DNA of 64,000 nt, taken from NCBI GenBank assembly GCA_026710825.1, contig JAPOQH010000131.1, positions 38,039 to 102,038 on the forward strand. The letters are read 5' to 3'. This DNA is from Chloroflexota bacterium (GTDB lineage Bacteria; Chloroflexota; Dehalococcoidia; Lucifugimonadales; UBA3495). Positions 45,134 through 54,707 of this stretch are shown in pieces. The position numbers and the translations under genes were made by a program. The notes under the pieces are model-generated. The model worked only from the letters and a program-made list of their open reading frames with translations. It had not been told where the DNA came from and did no database searches. The first letter of the stretch is position 1, and every line of letters begins with the position of its first letter.

Positions 45134-45529
45134 CTACGCAAAGAGGTCGTCCTCCTCGCGCTGCACCGGCAACGCTGCCCAGCAGCTCACCAGGCACGCC
45201 CGGGACTCCCGGTCCATGTCGTCTTGCAGTTCCGCAAAGGGGTTTGGTATCCACGATTCGCCATAGTCCGCGTCGCTGTTTTCCCAGTCTGACGGGACCC
45301 ACATCTTCCGCAGCATATCCTCCATATCGTGAACCCGATTGTTGTGGGTCAATAGCCTCGTAAAGGCGGAGTACTGAACGCTGCTGCTCATGATGGTGTT
45401 AAACACCTCCGATGGTAGTGGTTGGCGAGCAGTTAGCATTTTTGCCGTGGTGGCATGACCTGCGGCGCCCGGCGTTGGTGGCGATGCCGGGCCGCCATTA
45501 GTCTCAAAATTAATTGCGTTTGGATTCAT
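45134..45529 (-). CDS. unrecognised protein downstream of nrdR
   Basis: 131 residues from the ATG at 45529 (a GTG at 45544 is possible). The N-terminal third is low-complexity and Pro/Gly/Ala-rich; the rest is acidic and helical, with DWENSDADYGESWIPNPF and a C-terminal RACLVSCW containing two cysteines. No recognised family. It starts 45 bp after the nrdR stop. The small-gene pair between nrdR and nrdJ is described under the findings. Confidence 0.55.
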   Translation of the reverse strand: MNPNAINFETNGGPASPPTPGAAGHATTAKMLTARQPLPSEVFNTIMSSSVQYSAFTRLLTHNNRVHDMEDMLRKMWVPSDWENSDADYGESWIPNPFAELQDDMDRESRACLVSCWAALPVQREEDDLFA

Positions 45530-45574
45530 TGCGAAAATCCCCACAGCGACGGTGGCTCGCGCCGTGGTGAAAAA

Positions 45575-46108
45575 TTAAGCGTTTGTACCGCCCCGGCGGG
45601 TGGTTCGCCGCTGGCGGGTGCGCCGCGAGGCCATCGCGACTACGCTCATCAACGGTTCCGGTTGCCCTTCTTTCAGCGTCCGGGCCCGTTCCTCAAAGTC
45701 ATTCGCATCCTGAAAGTCGTAGTACACCGATGCGTACCGCATGTACGCCACTTCATCCAGGGGTCGCAGGCGCTCCAGCACCATCAAACCCAAATCCCGG
45801 GACTTGACTAGTCCGCTCCCCAGCCGCTGCAACTCCGTTTCTATGTCGTCAACCAGTCGGTCCACATCTCGCCGGGGCAGCGGCCTCCGGGTGCACGCGA
45901 TATCGACTCCTGTTTGCAGCTTGGCGCGGTCAAATTCCTGCCTGCGGCCGTCTCTTTTCTCTACGAGCAAAGTTGGCAATCGTACCTGTTCATGGGTGGT
46001 GAAACGCCGCCCGCAGGAGAGGCACTCCCGTCGGCGTCGGATGCCGTTTTCGGTGTCCCTGGAGTCCGTTACCTTGCTCTGGCTCTCTTCGCAATAGGGG
46101 CATTTCAT
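45575..46108 (-). CDS. nrdR: transcriptional repressor NrdR
   Basis: Zinc-finger plus ATP-cone repressor that senses ATP/dATP and represses ribonucleotide reductase genes. 177 residues; the zinc ribbon uses Cys3, Cys6, Cys29 and Cys32, followed by CGRRFTTHEQV. The ATP-cone domain spans about residues 45-137. The C-terminus adds a basic RTRQRRTTRRGG-type tail, making it slightly longer than usual. Its own promoter region carries two NrdR-box-like sites, indicating autoregulation. Confidence 0.96.
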   Translation of the reverse strand: MKCPYCEESQSKVTDSRDTENGIRRRRECLSCGRRFTTHEQVRLPTLLVEKRDGRRQEFDRAKLQTGVDIACTRRPLPRRDVDRLVDDIETELQRLGSGLVKSRDLGLMVLERLRPLDEVAYMRYASVYYDFQDANDFEERARTLKEGQPEPLMSVVAMASRRTRQRRTTRRGGTNA

Positions 46109-46152
46109 AAAATTGATTGCCTTTTGGTCTATTTTTCAAACAATTTTTTGAA

Positions 46153-46199
46153 ACCGTATATGTTGTGCCTGGGGACACAACGACCACAATTTCTTGTAT
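46153..46199 (-). promoter_or_regulatory. tandem NrdR-box-like operator
   Basis: Two 16-bp sites, at 46153-46168 and 46184-46199, each matching 12 of 16 positions of the NrdR consensus ACACWATATATWGTGT as I know it. Their centres are 31 bp apart, the three-turn spacing reported for NrdR operators. They sit at and just downstream of the expected transcription start. Confidence 0.75.
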
Positions 46200-46204
46200 T
46201 CGGG

Positions 46205-46235
46205 ATTATAGACTAGCGCCACTTGTGACTGTCAA
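46205..46235 (-). promoter_or_regulatory. sigma70-type promoter of nrdR
   Basis: TTGACA at the complement of 46230-46235 and TATAAT at the complement of 46205-46210. The spacer is 19 bp, longer than ideal. The start point would fall around 46198, inside the upstream NrdR-box-like site. Confidence 0.65.
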
Positions 46236-46360
46236 TTAACAGCGGGCGACACTTTCGAGCAATTTTCGTGGGATTTTGGGCCTTCCTAATCAGGCTCTCT
46301 CGGTGCAGTGCTGCGTCAGCAATTTCCCGCCGTCATGCCGCGTTGCAAACGGCAACAAAA

Positions 46361-46391
46361 AATCCCCGGCTCCGTTTCGGAGCCGGGGATT
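46361..46391 (-). terminator. intrinsic terminator of ftsZ
   Basis: 13-bp perfect stem with arms 46361-46373 and 46379-46391 and a 5-base loop. On the minus strand it is followed by a TTTTTTGTT tract. It begins 24 bases after the ftsZ stop. Confidence 0.95.
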
Positions 46392-46414
46392 CTAGGGGTT
46401 ATACGCTCTGCAAT

Positions 46415-47557
46415 TTACCGGAAAAATCCTCGTCGGTTCTGCCGGTTTTGGAGGAACGTGGGCAGCTCGTAATCGCTGCGCTCCGGAACCTCCATCTCGC
46501 CCAGCAGCCTGGCGATGTCATCCTCCGGCTCTTGGACCGTGGCCGGGAAGTCGGCGGCCACCATCGTCATCTTCACCTCGTCATCCAGCCGCGCGTCCTT
46601 GTTGGTACCGAAGATGATGTTGGCGTTGGGGTCCGCCAGGTCTTCCACCACCGCCGCTGCTTGCTGGACCTCCTGCAGCGACATGTTGTTGCCGCCGGTC
46701 AGCACGAACAGGATCCGTCGGGCTCCCTCCAGGGATATGTCGAGGAGGGGGCTTTCGGTGCATTGACGCGCGGCATCGCGGGCACGTTCGGGTCCCCGGC
46801 CTCTCCCGATGGACAGCCACGCCTGGCCGGCTCCCGTCAGGATCGTCTTGACGTCCGCGAAGTCCACGTTGATCTCGCCTGGTACGGTTACCACCTCGGC
46901 GATTGCGCTGATACCCTGGTGCAATACCGAGTCTGCCAGCTTCAGCGCGTCCTCCCAGGAATAGGAGTCGGGTTGCTCCTCGTTCAACACCAGCAGACGG
47001 TCGTTGGGTATCACGATCATGGTGTCAACCTGGTCACGCAGCCTTTCCAGACCTTCTTCGGCGTTGCGCCGGCGGGTCTGCGCTTCGAATCCGAACGGTC
47101 GGCTCACCACCGCGATCGTCAGAGCGCCGGTCTCTTTGGCAATCTGCGCCACCACGGGTGCGGCGCCGGTTCCGGTTCCGCCGCCCATGCCGACCGCCAC
47201 GAAGACCATGTCGGCGCCGCGCATCGCCTGCTCGATATCCGAGCGGGACTCCTCGGCGGCCTGGCGTCCCAGTTCCGGTTGCGCGCCCGCTCCCAGTCCG
47301 CGCGTCAGGTTGCGTCCCAGCGCTATACGATAGTGAACGTCGCACCGCGACAGGTGCTGCGCGTCGGTGTTGAGAGCGTAGTATTCCACGACCGGAAGCT
47401 TGTCTTTGTACATCCGGCTGACCGCGTTTGATCCCCCGCCGCCAACACCCGCGACCTTGATGAGCGGAACGCCGCGGCCGATCTCGGGAATCATGCCGTC
47501 GCCCTCCTCAAACCCGCCAGCCGGTTCCCATGATGCGGAATTGTCTGGGAAAATCAT
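46415..47557 (-). CDS. ftsZ: cell division protein FtsZ
   Basis: Tubulin-like GTPase forming the division ring. 380 residues. The tubulin signature GGGTGTG is at residues 125-131; the N-terminal KVAGVGGGGSNAV and the T7-loop region (GEINVDFADVKTIL) are intact. The C-terminal tail is short and ends YELPTFLQNRQNRRGFFR, which should bind FtsA. The ATG at 47557 has AGGAGG 9 bases before it. Terminated by a strong hairpin. Confidence 0.97.
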   Translation of the reverse strand: MIFPDNSASWEPAGGFEEGDGMIPEIGRGVPLIKVAGVGGGGSNAVSRMYKDKLPVVEYYALNTDAQHLSRCDVHYRIALGRNLTRGLGAGAQPELGRQAAEESRSDIEQAMRGADMVFVAVGMGGGTGTGAAPVVAQIAKETGALTIAVVSRPFGFEAQTRRRNAEEGLERLRDQVDTMIVIPNDRLLVLNEEQPDSYSWEDALKLADSVLHQGISAIAEVVTVPGEINVDFADVKTILTGAGQAWLSIGRGRGPERARDAARQCTESPLLDISLEGARRILFVLTGGNNMSLQEVQQAAAVVEDLADPNANIIFGTNKDARLDDEVKMTMVAADFPATVQEPEDDIARLLGEMEVPERSDYELPTFLQNRQNRRGFFR

Positions 47558-47689
47558 TTCGTGGTTCCTCCTGATGTTGGCGCTTTAAAACGCCTTTTCT
47601 GATTGCGTTATCTTGAATAAAACCTTGCCGATTCCGTTCCGATGAGTCGGGGCCTTGCCCCCGTCACGGCATCGCGCAAATTTTGGCTA

Positions 47690-48961
47690 TCATTCGGCCG
47701 TCTCTTCCCTCGCTCCGGACCGGGCAAACGGACGACGGAACAGCGAAGCGGGCGACCAACCCTTTCCGGTGTCCTCTTTAACGCGTCCGCGATCCGTCAA
47801 GTGTCGGTGTTTCACCGCCCACTGCAACGTGCCGAGCGCCGCCGCATACTCGGGTTGGCGCAACGACTCCGGCAGCCCGGCATACCAGAGGGGCGATCCC
47901 AGTCGCACCTGCGTCCTGAGCCCGCGCGATGTCATCTCGCCGAAACCGCGCATCTTGGCTCCGCCGCCGGTGAGCACTATTCCCCCGGGCAACTCCGTCA
48001 ACTCGGCCCTGCACAACTCCTCGTGAATCAGCTTCAGCATCTGGATGCTGCGCAGGTACAGCGGTTGGCACAATTCCTTGCGCTGCATCGTCCGTCTCGA
48101 TTGCATTTGGGTTGCCGGCAGCACCACGTCTTCATTTGGATCCAGGTCGTCAGGTATGGCGTGGCCGTATTCAATTTTCAGTTCTTCGGCCATCTGGTAC
48201 GGCACTCGCAGCGAGACCGCCAGATCCCGAGTCAATTGGTTGCTGCCCATTGCTACGACCGATGAGAAGTAGGGCGTGCCGCCGCGGTACACCGCCACCT
48301 TGGTCGTCCCTGCTCCTATGTCAATGCAAGCGACTCCCATCTCCCGCTCGTCGGCCGTCAGCACGCCTTCCGCCGACGCCAGGGGGTGTGACACCAGCCC
48401 CTCGATGGGTACTTTGCTGGACTGCAACGCCCTGACCGTGTTGCCCAATGGGATGGACGCTCCACGCACCACATGGGCCTCCAATTGGAGCTCATTGGTG
48501 TGCAATCCGGTCGGATTTCTCACTCCGTCAACCCCGTCAAGCCTGTAGCGCATCGGTATGATGTGCAGCGTCTGCTGGCTCGCGCTGTCCGCCTGCTCCT
48601 GCAGGGAGCCCGCGGCTCCGCTGATCAACGATCGCAAATGTTGCTCCGTGACCGTCACCGGTTCAGCGCCGTTGCGCAGTCCTTCCGATGAATTAGTCCC
48701 GACCAGATGCTCGCCGTTCACTACCGCGTGTACGCTGCCCAGGGGGTTGCGTCCCATGTATCGCAGGCATTCATCCAGGCACGACCGCACCCCGTCGGTA
48801 ACCTCCGAGAAATCATCGATGATGCCCTGCTGCACCCCCAACGATGGCACGGAGCCCATGCCAAGCGGTTTCAGTTCGCCCTCCGCTCCCAATCGGGCCA
48901 CGATCGAAACTATCTTGCTCGTGCCGATGTCAATGACTGCGTATATCGGTTCCCTTGCCAT
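47690..48961 (-). CDS. ftsA: cell division protein FtsA
   Basis: Actin-like protein that anchors FtsZ to the membrane. 423 residues from MAREPIYAVIDIGTSKI at 48961; the longer upstream frame is less likely. The ATPase motifs DIGTSK near residue 11 and DIGAGTTKVAVY near residue 202 are present, as is the LTGGGAKMRG segment near residue 330. The usual C-terminal amphipathic membrane helix is not obvious; the tail is Arg-rich. It lies between rsmH and ftsZ. Confidence 0.94.
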   Translation of the reverse strand: MAREPIYAVIDIGTSKIVSIVARLGAEGELKPLGMGSVPSLGVQQGIIDDFSEVTDGVRSCLDECLRYMGRNPLGSVHAVVNGEHLVGTNSSEGLRNGAEPVTVTEQHLRSLISGAAGSLQEQADSASQQTLHIIPMRYRLDGVDGVRNPTGLHTNELQLEAHVVRGASIPLGNTVRALQSSKVPIEGLVSHPLASAEGVLTADEREMGVACIDIGAGTTKVAVYRGGTPYFSSVVAMGSNQLTRDLAVSLRVPYQMAEELKIEYGHAIPDDLDPNEDVVLPATQMQSRRTMQRKELCQPLYLRSIQMLKLIHEELCRAELTELPGGIVLTGGGAKMRGFGEMTSRGLRTQVRLGSPLWYAGLPESLRQPEYAAALGTLQWAVKHRHLTDRGRVKEDTGKGWSPASLFRRPFARSGAREETAE

Positions 48962-49026
48962 GCTTGAGCTATCCTTTCCCTGGGTTTCGTGTTTGCGACG
49001 GAATGGTTTGACGGCGCGTGTATCTC

Positions 49027-50055
49027 TCAAATCCGTTCCACCACTCTCAATCTGGCGCTTCGGCTGCGAGGGTTCTCCGTTATCTCCTGCTCGGAGGGTC
49101 GGACTATCCGGCGCCGCACAACTCTGAACCGTGGTTCCTGTTCACACACGCATACCGGAAAGTCCGGTGGGCAAACGCACGTAGCCGTCTCGCGGTCCAT
49201 CCATTCCTTTACCAGCCGGTCTTCCAGGCTGTGATAGCTGATCACCGCCAACCGACCGCCCGGCTTCAACAGATCCCCGGCCGCGGCCAGTCCTGCCTCA
49301 ACCTGCTCCAGTTCCCGGTTCACCGCGATGCGCAGCGCCTGGAAAGTCCGCGTCGCGGGATGTCGCCCGCCGCGCCGGCCGCCAACCGTTCGCGCCACCA
49401 CTTCCGCCAATTGGCCGGTGGTGAAGATCGGCCGGTTGCGCACGATGGCCCGCGCAATAGCGCGACTCCTCCGCTCCTCGCCATACTGGAAGATGACGTC
49501 GGCCAGATCGCTCTCGTTCGACGAGTTGACGATGTCCGCCGCCGTCGCGCCCTCCCGGTCGTACCGCATGTCCAGCGGTTCGTCCGTCTGGAATGAAAAA
49601 CCGTATCCCGCCGTGTTGACCTGGCGCGACGAAAACCCCAGGTCCAGCAGGATCCCATCCACCGCGCTGATCCCATTGTCTCCCGCGATTCGTTGCATAT
49701 CGGCGTAGTTGCCATGCACCAAAACGGCGCGACCGCCGTACGAATCCAGACGCCGCCGCGCGACCGCTACCGACCGGGGGTCCCGGTCGATCCCCAGGAC
49801 TACGCCATTCGGGCCCGACGCCTCCAGTATTTCCAGCGTGTGTCCGCCTTCGCCCAGCGTTCCGTCCACGTAGGTTCCGCCGGCAGCCACCGCCAGAAAC
49901 TGTAGCGATTCCGCTAGCAACACCGGCTGATGCACCGGCTCGACATCGCTATCCGATGCCCCGTCAAACTTATAACTGGCCGACTGTGACACCAGCAAAT
50001 TGGCCCAATGAATATTGGACCATGCCCATGTCATAGCCGCCGGTACCGTCACCAT
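49027..50055 (-). CDS. rsmH: 16S rRNA (cytosine1402-N4)-methyltransferase RsmH
   Basis: Methylates 16S rRNA C1402 in the ribosomal P site. Conserved order: HQPVLLAESLQFL, then VDGTLGEGGHTLEIL (SAM loop), LDLGFSSRQVN, and the C-terminal LKPGGRLAVISYHSLEDRLVK. The start is uncertain: family similarity begins only at HQPVLL, about residue 42, so initiation could be further inside than 50055. In many genomes it lies in the dcw cluster after mraZ; here mraZ is absent. Confidence 0.93.
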   Translation of the reverse strand: MVTVPAAMTWAWSNIHWANLLVSQSASYKFDGASDSDVEPVHQPVLLAESLQFLAVAAGGTYVDGTLGEGGHTLEILEASGPNGVVLGIDRDPRSVAVARRRLDSYGGRAVLVHGNYADMQRIAGDNGISAVDGILLDLGFSSRQVNTAGYGFSFQTDEPLDMRYDREGATAADIVNSSNESDLADVIFQYGEERRSRAIARAIVRNRPIFTTGQLAEVVARTVGGRRGGRHPATRTFQALRIAVNRELEQVEAGLAAAGDLLKPGGRLAVISYHSLEDRLVKEWMDRETATCVCPPDFPVCVCEQEPRFRVVRRRIVRPSEQEITENPRSRSARLRVVERI

Positions 50056-50397
50056 TTCACACTGACCCAGTCAATACATTTATGCATCCGCGGTTCCGGC
50101 AATGTGTGCCAGACGCGTGTAACGGGAAATGTAACAAACGGCGGTCGGATCGCGCCCATTATGTGCAATGCATTATTTTCCGATTTTTTGAAAAGTTCCC
50201 AAAAGGCCGATTGTCCCTGCTTTTCCGGGTGGCGCGTTTCAGCCAATAAATCCACGTCCGGGCAACGCGTCTCAGGGTGGTTCGCTTCTTGTCCGTTGGC
50301 GCGTTGTGCTATACTGCATCGCGTACCGGGTAGGTCGGCGGATACCGCTCTGCCCGTCGCTTTTTGCTAATCCTTCTCCCATAGGAGTGTGTCCGCC
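50056..50397. promoter_or_regulatory. divergent promoter region between rsmH and tig
   Basis: About 340 bp. For tig there is TATACT at 50310-50315, with TTCTTG at 50286-50291 (18-bp spacer) or TTGTCC at 50289-50294 (15-bp spacer), and the ribosome site AGGAG at 50383-50387. The middle is AT-rich. No small gene or RNA was recognised. Confidence 0.6.
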
Positions 50398-51840
50398 GTG
50401 AGGGTCACCAGGGACAACGTATCACCCATCGAGATTACGCTTTCGGTGGAGCTGGAAACCGAGGACGAAAACCCTTTCCTCGAACGTTCCTACCGCCGCA
50501 CCGTTTCCCGCATCAACATCCCTGGTTTCCGCCGTGGCAAAGCCCCGCGTAGTATCGTGGAGAGCATGGTCGGGCGTACGGCCCTCCTGCAGGAAGCGCT
50601 GGACTTCATGGTCCCCGAAACCCTGGATAAAGTCCTCACCGATGAGGATGTCTCGGCCTTCGGAGAACCCAGCATCGAGGTCACCGACCTGGAGCCGGTT
50701 TCGTTCACCGCCACCGTTCCCCTTGAACCCACTATCGAACTCGGCGACTACCGGTCGCTGCGTGTCGATTCCGAACCCGTGGAGATCGGCGAGGAACAGG
50801 TCGACGACGTAATCTCCCGCCTCCAGGAAGAACAGGCCGTTTGGGAGCCCGTAGAACGCCCCGCGGAGTACGGCGACCGACTGAACCTCGACGTCAACGG
50901 CGAGATCGACGGGGAACTCGTGGTCGATGATCACGACGTGGAGTACATCCCCAACGAGGACAACGTACTGCCCTTCCCTGGTTTCGCTCCTAATTTGGTT
51001 GGCTTGGCCGAGGACGCAGAAAGCGAATTCAACGTCACCATCCCGGAGGACTATCCCCGCGAGCAATACGCGGGCAAGGAGGTCCAGTTCAAGGTGTCCG
51101 TCCTTTCCGTAAAGGAAAAGAGCGTGCCCGAACTGGACGATGAATTCGCCAAGTCGGTGGGCGAGGGCTTCGACGATGTGGAAGCCCTGCGGTCCAGTGT
51201 CCGCGAATCTCTCACCAACCAGGCCGAAGCCGCCGCCCAAAACGAGTTGGAACAGAAGAGCCTCGAGGCCCTCTGCGAAGCGGCAGTGGTCAACGCCTCT
51301 CCCATCCTCTACGAGCGGGAACTCGAGGCGCTGCAGGCCGATCGCGAGCGAATGCTGCGGCAACAGGGACTCGACCTCGCCACCTACCTCCGCTTCATGG
51401 GCAAATCCAACGAGGAATTCCTCGATGAAATGCGTCCCAGCGCTGAGCGTAGGCTGGTCGGCGGTCTGGTCCTTCGGAAACTCGCTGAGGCCGAGGAGAT
51501 CGAGGTCACCGACGAAGACATCCAGTCCGAGACCGACCGTCTCTTCGACATGTCCACCGGCGAAGAGGCCGAGCAAGAAAGCCTCGACAACCTGCGCCAG
51601 TTCCTCGATTCCGAGTCTACCCGCGACAACATCCGCTCCTCGCTCCACAGTCGCAGAGTCCTGGAGCGCCTGACCGAAATCACCCAGGGCAAACTCGACG
51701 AATCGGACGATGATTCGTCACAGGAAGCCCCCGCCGACGAGACTGAGGAAGCCCCCGCCGACGAGACTCCGGAAGCGGAGGACGCAACCGCGGCGGAACC
51801 GGCAGCCGACGCCTCCGACGAAAACGAGACCTCGGCCTAG
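50398..51840 (+). CDS. tig: trigger factor
   Basis: Ribosome-bound chaperone and peptidyl-prolyl isomerase. 480 residues from the GTG at 50398, 10 bases after AGGAG; another GTG at 50389 is too close to that site. The ribosome-binding motif GFRRGKAP is near residue 43. A PPIase domain and a helical C-terminal domain follow. The last 40 residues form an acidic tail with two copies of an EAPADET unit, encoded by an exact repeat. Heads the tig-clpP-clpP-clpX operon. Confidence 0.95.
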   Translation: MRVTRDNVSPIEITLSVELETEDENPFLERSYRRTVSRINIPGFRRGKAPRSIVESMVGRTALLQEALDFMVPETLDKVLTDEDVSAFGEPSIEVTDLEPVSFTATVPLEPTIELGDYRSLRVDSEPVEIGEEQVDDVISRLQEEQAVWEPVERPAEYGDRLNLDVNGEIDGELVVDDHDVEYIPNEDNVLPFPGFAPNLVGLAEDAESEFNVTIPEDYPREQYAGKEVQFKVSVLSVKEKSVPELDDEFAKSVGEGFDDVEALRSSVRESLTNQAEAAAQNELEQKSLEALCEAAVVNASPILYERELEALQADRERMLRQQGLDLATYLRFMGKSNEEFLDEMRPSAERRLVGGLVLRKLAEAEEIEVTDEDIQSETDRLFDMSTGEEAEQESLDNLRQFLDSESTRDNIRSSLHSRRVLERLTEITQGKLDESDDDSSQEAPADETEEAPADETPEAEDATAAEPAADASDENETSA

Positions 51841-51872
51841 CCAGAATCCCACCTTCCCAGGAGCCCCTACTG

Positions 51873-52520
51873 ATGCTGCAACTTCCCGGTCCCCAGGAAC
51901 CTGTGCTCCCCAGCAATGTCCTCCCAGGGATCATCCGACCCACCAACGAGGGCGAGCGCGCCTTCAATCCGTACTCCCTCCTCCTGCAGGCTCGGATCAT
52001 CTACCTGGGAACTCCCGTAGATGACGACGTGTCCAACGCAGTGGTGTCCCAACTCCTGTATTTGGGATGGGAAAACCCGGACGAGGACATATACCTTTAC
52101 ATAAACTCCCCCGGCGGCTCCGTGCTCGACGGCATGGCCATCTACGACACCATGCAGATGATCAAGCCCGACGTGGCCACCGTATGCCTCGGCAAGGCGG
52201 CCAGCATGGGAGCGGTCCTGCTCTCCGGAGGAACCAAGGGCAAGCGTTACTGCACCCGCAACTCCACCGTCCTGATCCATCAGGTCATGGGCGGAATCCA
52301 GGGCTCCGCGTCCGATATCGAAATTACCGCCCAGGAAATCCTCAGGCTGCGCCAACGCTTGAATACCATCCTTTCCGATAACTGCGACCAGCCTTTCGAC
52401 AAGGTGTCCCGCGACTCCGACCGCGACTACTGGATGGACGCTGAAACTGCCGTAGCGTACGGCATCGTAGACCACGTCCTGGACCAACTCCCCGACGTTT
52501 TCGCCCGCGCAATCGCCTAG
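51873..52520 (+). CDS. clpP1: ATP-dependent Clp protease proteolytic subunit, copy 1
   Basis: 215 residues. Serine peptidase of the ClpXP complex with catalytic Ser111 in GKAASMGAV and His136 in VLIHQVMGG; the Asp is near residue 185. The [11 protein letters not shown] and YINSPGGSV segments are typical. Distinct from the second copy, which follows within 60 bp. Possibly forms mixed-ring tetradecamers with it. Confidence 0.95.
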   Translation: MLQLPGPQEPVLPSNVLPGIIRPTNEGERAFNPYSLLLQARIIYLGTPVDDDVSNAVVSQLLYLGWENPDEDIYLYINSPGGSVLDGMAIYDTMQMIKPDVATVCLGKAASMGAVLLSGGTKGKRYCTRNSTVLIHQVMGGIQGSASDIEITAQEILRLRQRLNTILSDNCDQPFDKVSRDSDRDYWMDAETAVAYGIVDHVLDQLPDVFARAIA

Positions 52521-52575
52521 CGATTCCCGCCCTCCAATCCGCAGCGATCCCTCAGCTAATCATCAGGAGACCCGA

Positions 52576-53229
52576 ATGATGGCCCTTCCTTTTGAAGATT
52601 CCCCCCTGCTCCAGCCGACTAGTATCGTCCCGATGGTCATTGAGACCAGCCCCCGGGGCGAACGTGCCTTCGACATCTACTCGCTCCTGCTGAGAGAGCG
52701 GATCATCTATCTTGGCACACCAATCACGGATCAGGTTGCCAACGTCATCATCGCGCAACTCCTCTACCTGGAGCGCGAAGACCGTGACCGCGACATCAGC
52801 CTCTATATCAATAGCCCCGGCGGCTATATCGCGTCTGGCCTCGCCATCCTCGATACGATGCGGTTGATCAACTCCCAAGTGTCAACCATCTGTGTTGGTA
52901 CCGCAGCCAGCATGGCCACCGTGCTGCTCGCCAACGGCGCCAAGGGCAAGCGCTATTGCCTGTCCAATTCCACCGTCCACATGCATCAACCCAACGTGGG
53001 CAGTTTCCAGGGTCAGGCCGCCGACATCGAAATCCAGGCCAAGGAAATCGTTCGCCTGAAAGAGCGTCTTTCCAAGATCCTCTCCGAAGCCACCGGGCAA
53101 ACAATCGAGAAAATTTCCGACGATACCGACCGCGATTTCTTCCTGACCGCCGAAGAGGCTATTGAGTACGGCATCGTGGATGAAATACTCGGCGCGCAAA
53201 CCGAGGAAGCCACTGCCGAAGCCGCCTGA
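52576..53229 (+). CDS. clpP2: ATP-dependent Clp protease proteolytic subunit, copy 2
   Basis: 217 residues. Catalytic Ser112 in GTAASMATV and His137 in VHMHQPNVG are intact. The ribosome site AGGAGA is 8 bases before the ATG. Both copies keep complete active sites. The arrangement with tig upstream and clpX downstream places it in the ClpXP degradation pathway. Confidence 0.95.
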   Translation: MMALPFEDSPLLQPTSIVPMVIETSPRGERAFDIYSLLLRERIIYLGTPITDQVANVIIAQLLYLEREDRDRDISLYINSPGGYIASGLAILDTMRLINSQVSTICVGTAASMATVLLANGAKGKRYCLSNSTVHMHQPNVGSFQGQAADIEIQAKEIVRLKERLSKILSEATGQTIEKISDDTDRDFFLTAEEAIEYGIVDEILGAQTEEATAEAA

Positions 53230-53267
53230 CCGTTTCCGGACTCCCACTTCATGCCAGGCGGCCATTC

Positions 53268-54671
53268 ATGACCACCCGAAACCGCAACAGCAACTCCAGC
53301 CGTAATTCCTACCGGTGTTCTTTCTGCGGTAGCCTTTTCCCCCAGGGTCGCCTCATGCGCCCGCCCGGTCAAAGCCGGGGCGGCATCTGTTTCGATTGCA
53401 TCCGCGAACTGGCCACATATGTTGCCGACCGCGGCGGCAAGCGTAGTCGTGATGAGTCTGATGGTCGCGCGCAGAAAAGCTCCGATCGCGTTGAGCTTAC
53501 GGAGACCGCCGCGGAGCATCCGCCCGGTTCTCCACCCACCCTCGTCCCGAGGGATATTGACGCCAGCCTGGACGCCTATGTCATCGGCCAGGAAAAGGCC
53601 AAAAAAACCCTGGCGGTCGCAGTTTATAACCACTTCAAACGGGTGCGCAGCGACGCCAATACGCTCGACGTCGAGGTTCAGAAGTCCAATATCCTGTTGA
53701 TCGGACCCACCGGATCCGGAAAGACCCTGCTTGCGGAAACTCTCGCGCGGACCCTGGACGTCCCGTTCGCCATTTGCGACGCGACCTCGCTCACCGAGTC
53801 AGGCTACGTCGGCGAGGACGTGGAAAATATTCTGCTGCGGCTCATTCAGTCAGCGGACTGGGACATCCCGCGTGCCGAGCAGGGCATCATCTACATCGAC
53901 GAGTTGGACAAAATCGCCCGCAAAGAGGGCGTCAACCGGTCCATAACCCGCGATGTGGCCGGTGAGGGCGTGCAGCAGGAACTGCTCAAGATCATTGAGG
54001 GCTGCGTCGCCAACGTGCCTCCGCAGGGCGGACGCAAACATCCGCACCAGGAAATGTTGCAGATCAATACCCGCAATATCCTGTTCATCTGCGGCGGTGC
54101 TTTTGACGGCCTGGATGAGATGATCACCAAGCGGTTGTCCGTGGGTTCATCAATGGGATTCCTGGCCAGCGGGTCCGACCGGTCAGAGCGCAACCCGGTC
54201 GACGAAAACCCTCTGGATCAAGTCACGCCGGAGGACCTGCTGCAGTTCGGATTCATCCCCGAGCTCGTCGGTCGTCTGCCCATCGTGTCCGCCCTTCAGC
54301 CTCTGGATAAAGAATCCCTCATTCGGGTGTTGATCGAGCCCAAAAACGCCATCGTCAAACAGTACCAGCAGTTGTTCGCCATCGACGACGTAAGGTTGGA
54401 ATTCACCGATGATGCGCTTGCCGCCGCTGCGGAGCGCGCCCTGGCTTACCAGACGGGCGCCCGTGTTTTACGGCACATAGTCGAGGACGCCCTGCTCGAG
54501 GTGATGTACGAACTCCCGTCCCTCGACGACATAGGCCGCTGTGTCGTCCATGGCGATGCCATCAACGGTGAAGCATCCCCCCGCCTCTATCGTCGGAGCG
54601 GCGGTCGTTACCTCACCTTGAAATCCGCTATGGCCCGATCGGACCAACAGTCGCGCAGAAAAACCGCCTGA
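53268..54671 (+). CDS. clpX: ATP-dependent Clp protease ATP-binding subunit ClpX
   Basis: AAA+ unfoldase feeding ClpP. 467 residues; the N-terminal zinc-binding domain uses Cys17, Cys20, Cys41 and Cys44. Walker A is IGPTGSGKT near residue 144, Walker B is [11 protein letters not shown] near residue 208, and the C-terminal LEVMYELPS segment fits. A linker of about 40 polar residues separates the zinc domain from the AAA+ core, longer than in E. coli. Last gene of the operon. Confidence 0.96.
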   Translation: MTTRNRNSNSSRNSYRCSFCGSLFPQGRLMRPPGQSRGGICFDCIRELATYVADRGGKRSRDESDGRAQKSSDRVELTETAAEHPPGSPPTLVPRDIDASLDAYVIGQEKAKKTLAVAVYNHFKRVRSDANTLDVEVQKSNILLIGPTGSGKTLLAETLARTLDVPFAICDATSLTESGYVGEDVENILLRLIQSADWDIPRAEQGIIYIDELDKIARKEGVNRSITRDVAGEGVQQELLKIIEGCVANVPPQGGRKHPHQEMLQINTRNILFICGGAFDGLDEMITKRLSVGSSMGFLASGSDRSERNPVDENPLDQVTPEDLLQFGFIPELVGRLPIVSALQPLDKESLIRVLIEPKNAIVKQYQQLFAIDDVRLEFTDDALAAAAERALAYQTGARVLRHIVEDALLEVMYELPSLDDIGRCVVHGDAINGEASPRLYRRSGGRYLTLKSAMARSDQQSRRKTA

Positions 54672-54707
54672 TTGGCCAATAGGTTTTCAACCCGGGGCAC
54701 ATTTGCA

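Larger units (their letters stand above)
46109..46414 (-). promoter_or_regulatory. nrdR upstream region and ftsZ 3' region
   Basis: 306 bp without a gene. From the nrdR side it holds the two NrdR boxes, the nrdR promoter and, nearest ftsZ, the ftsZ terminator. The part between 46240 and 46355 shows nothing I can name. Confidence 0.7.

Noticed and set aside
50422..51648. 408-codon minus-strand frame opposite tig
   Set aside because: Shadow of trigger factor; no family resemblance.
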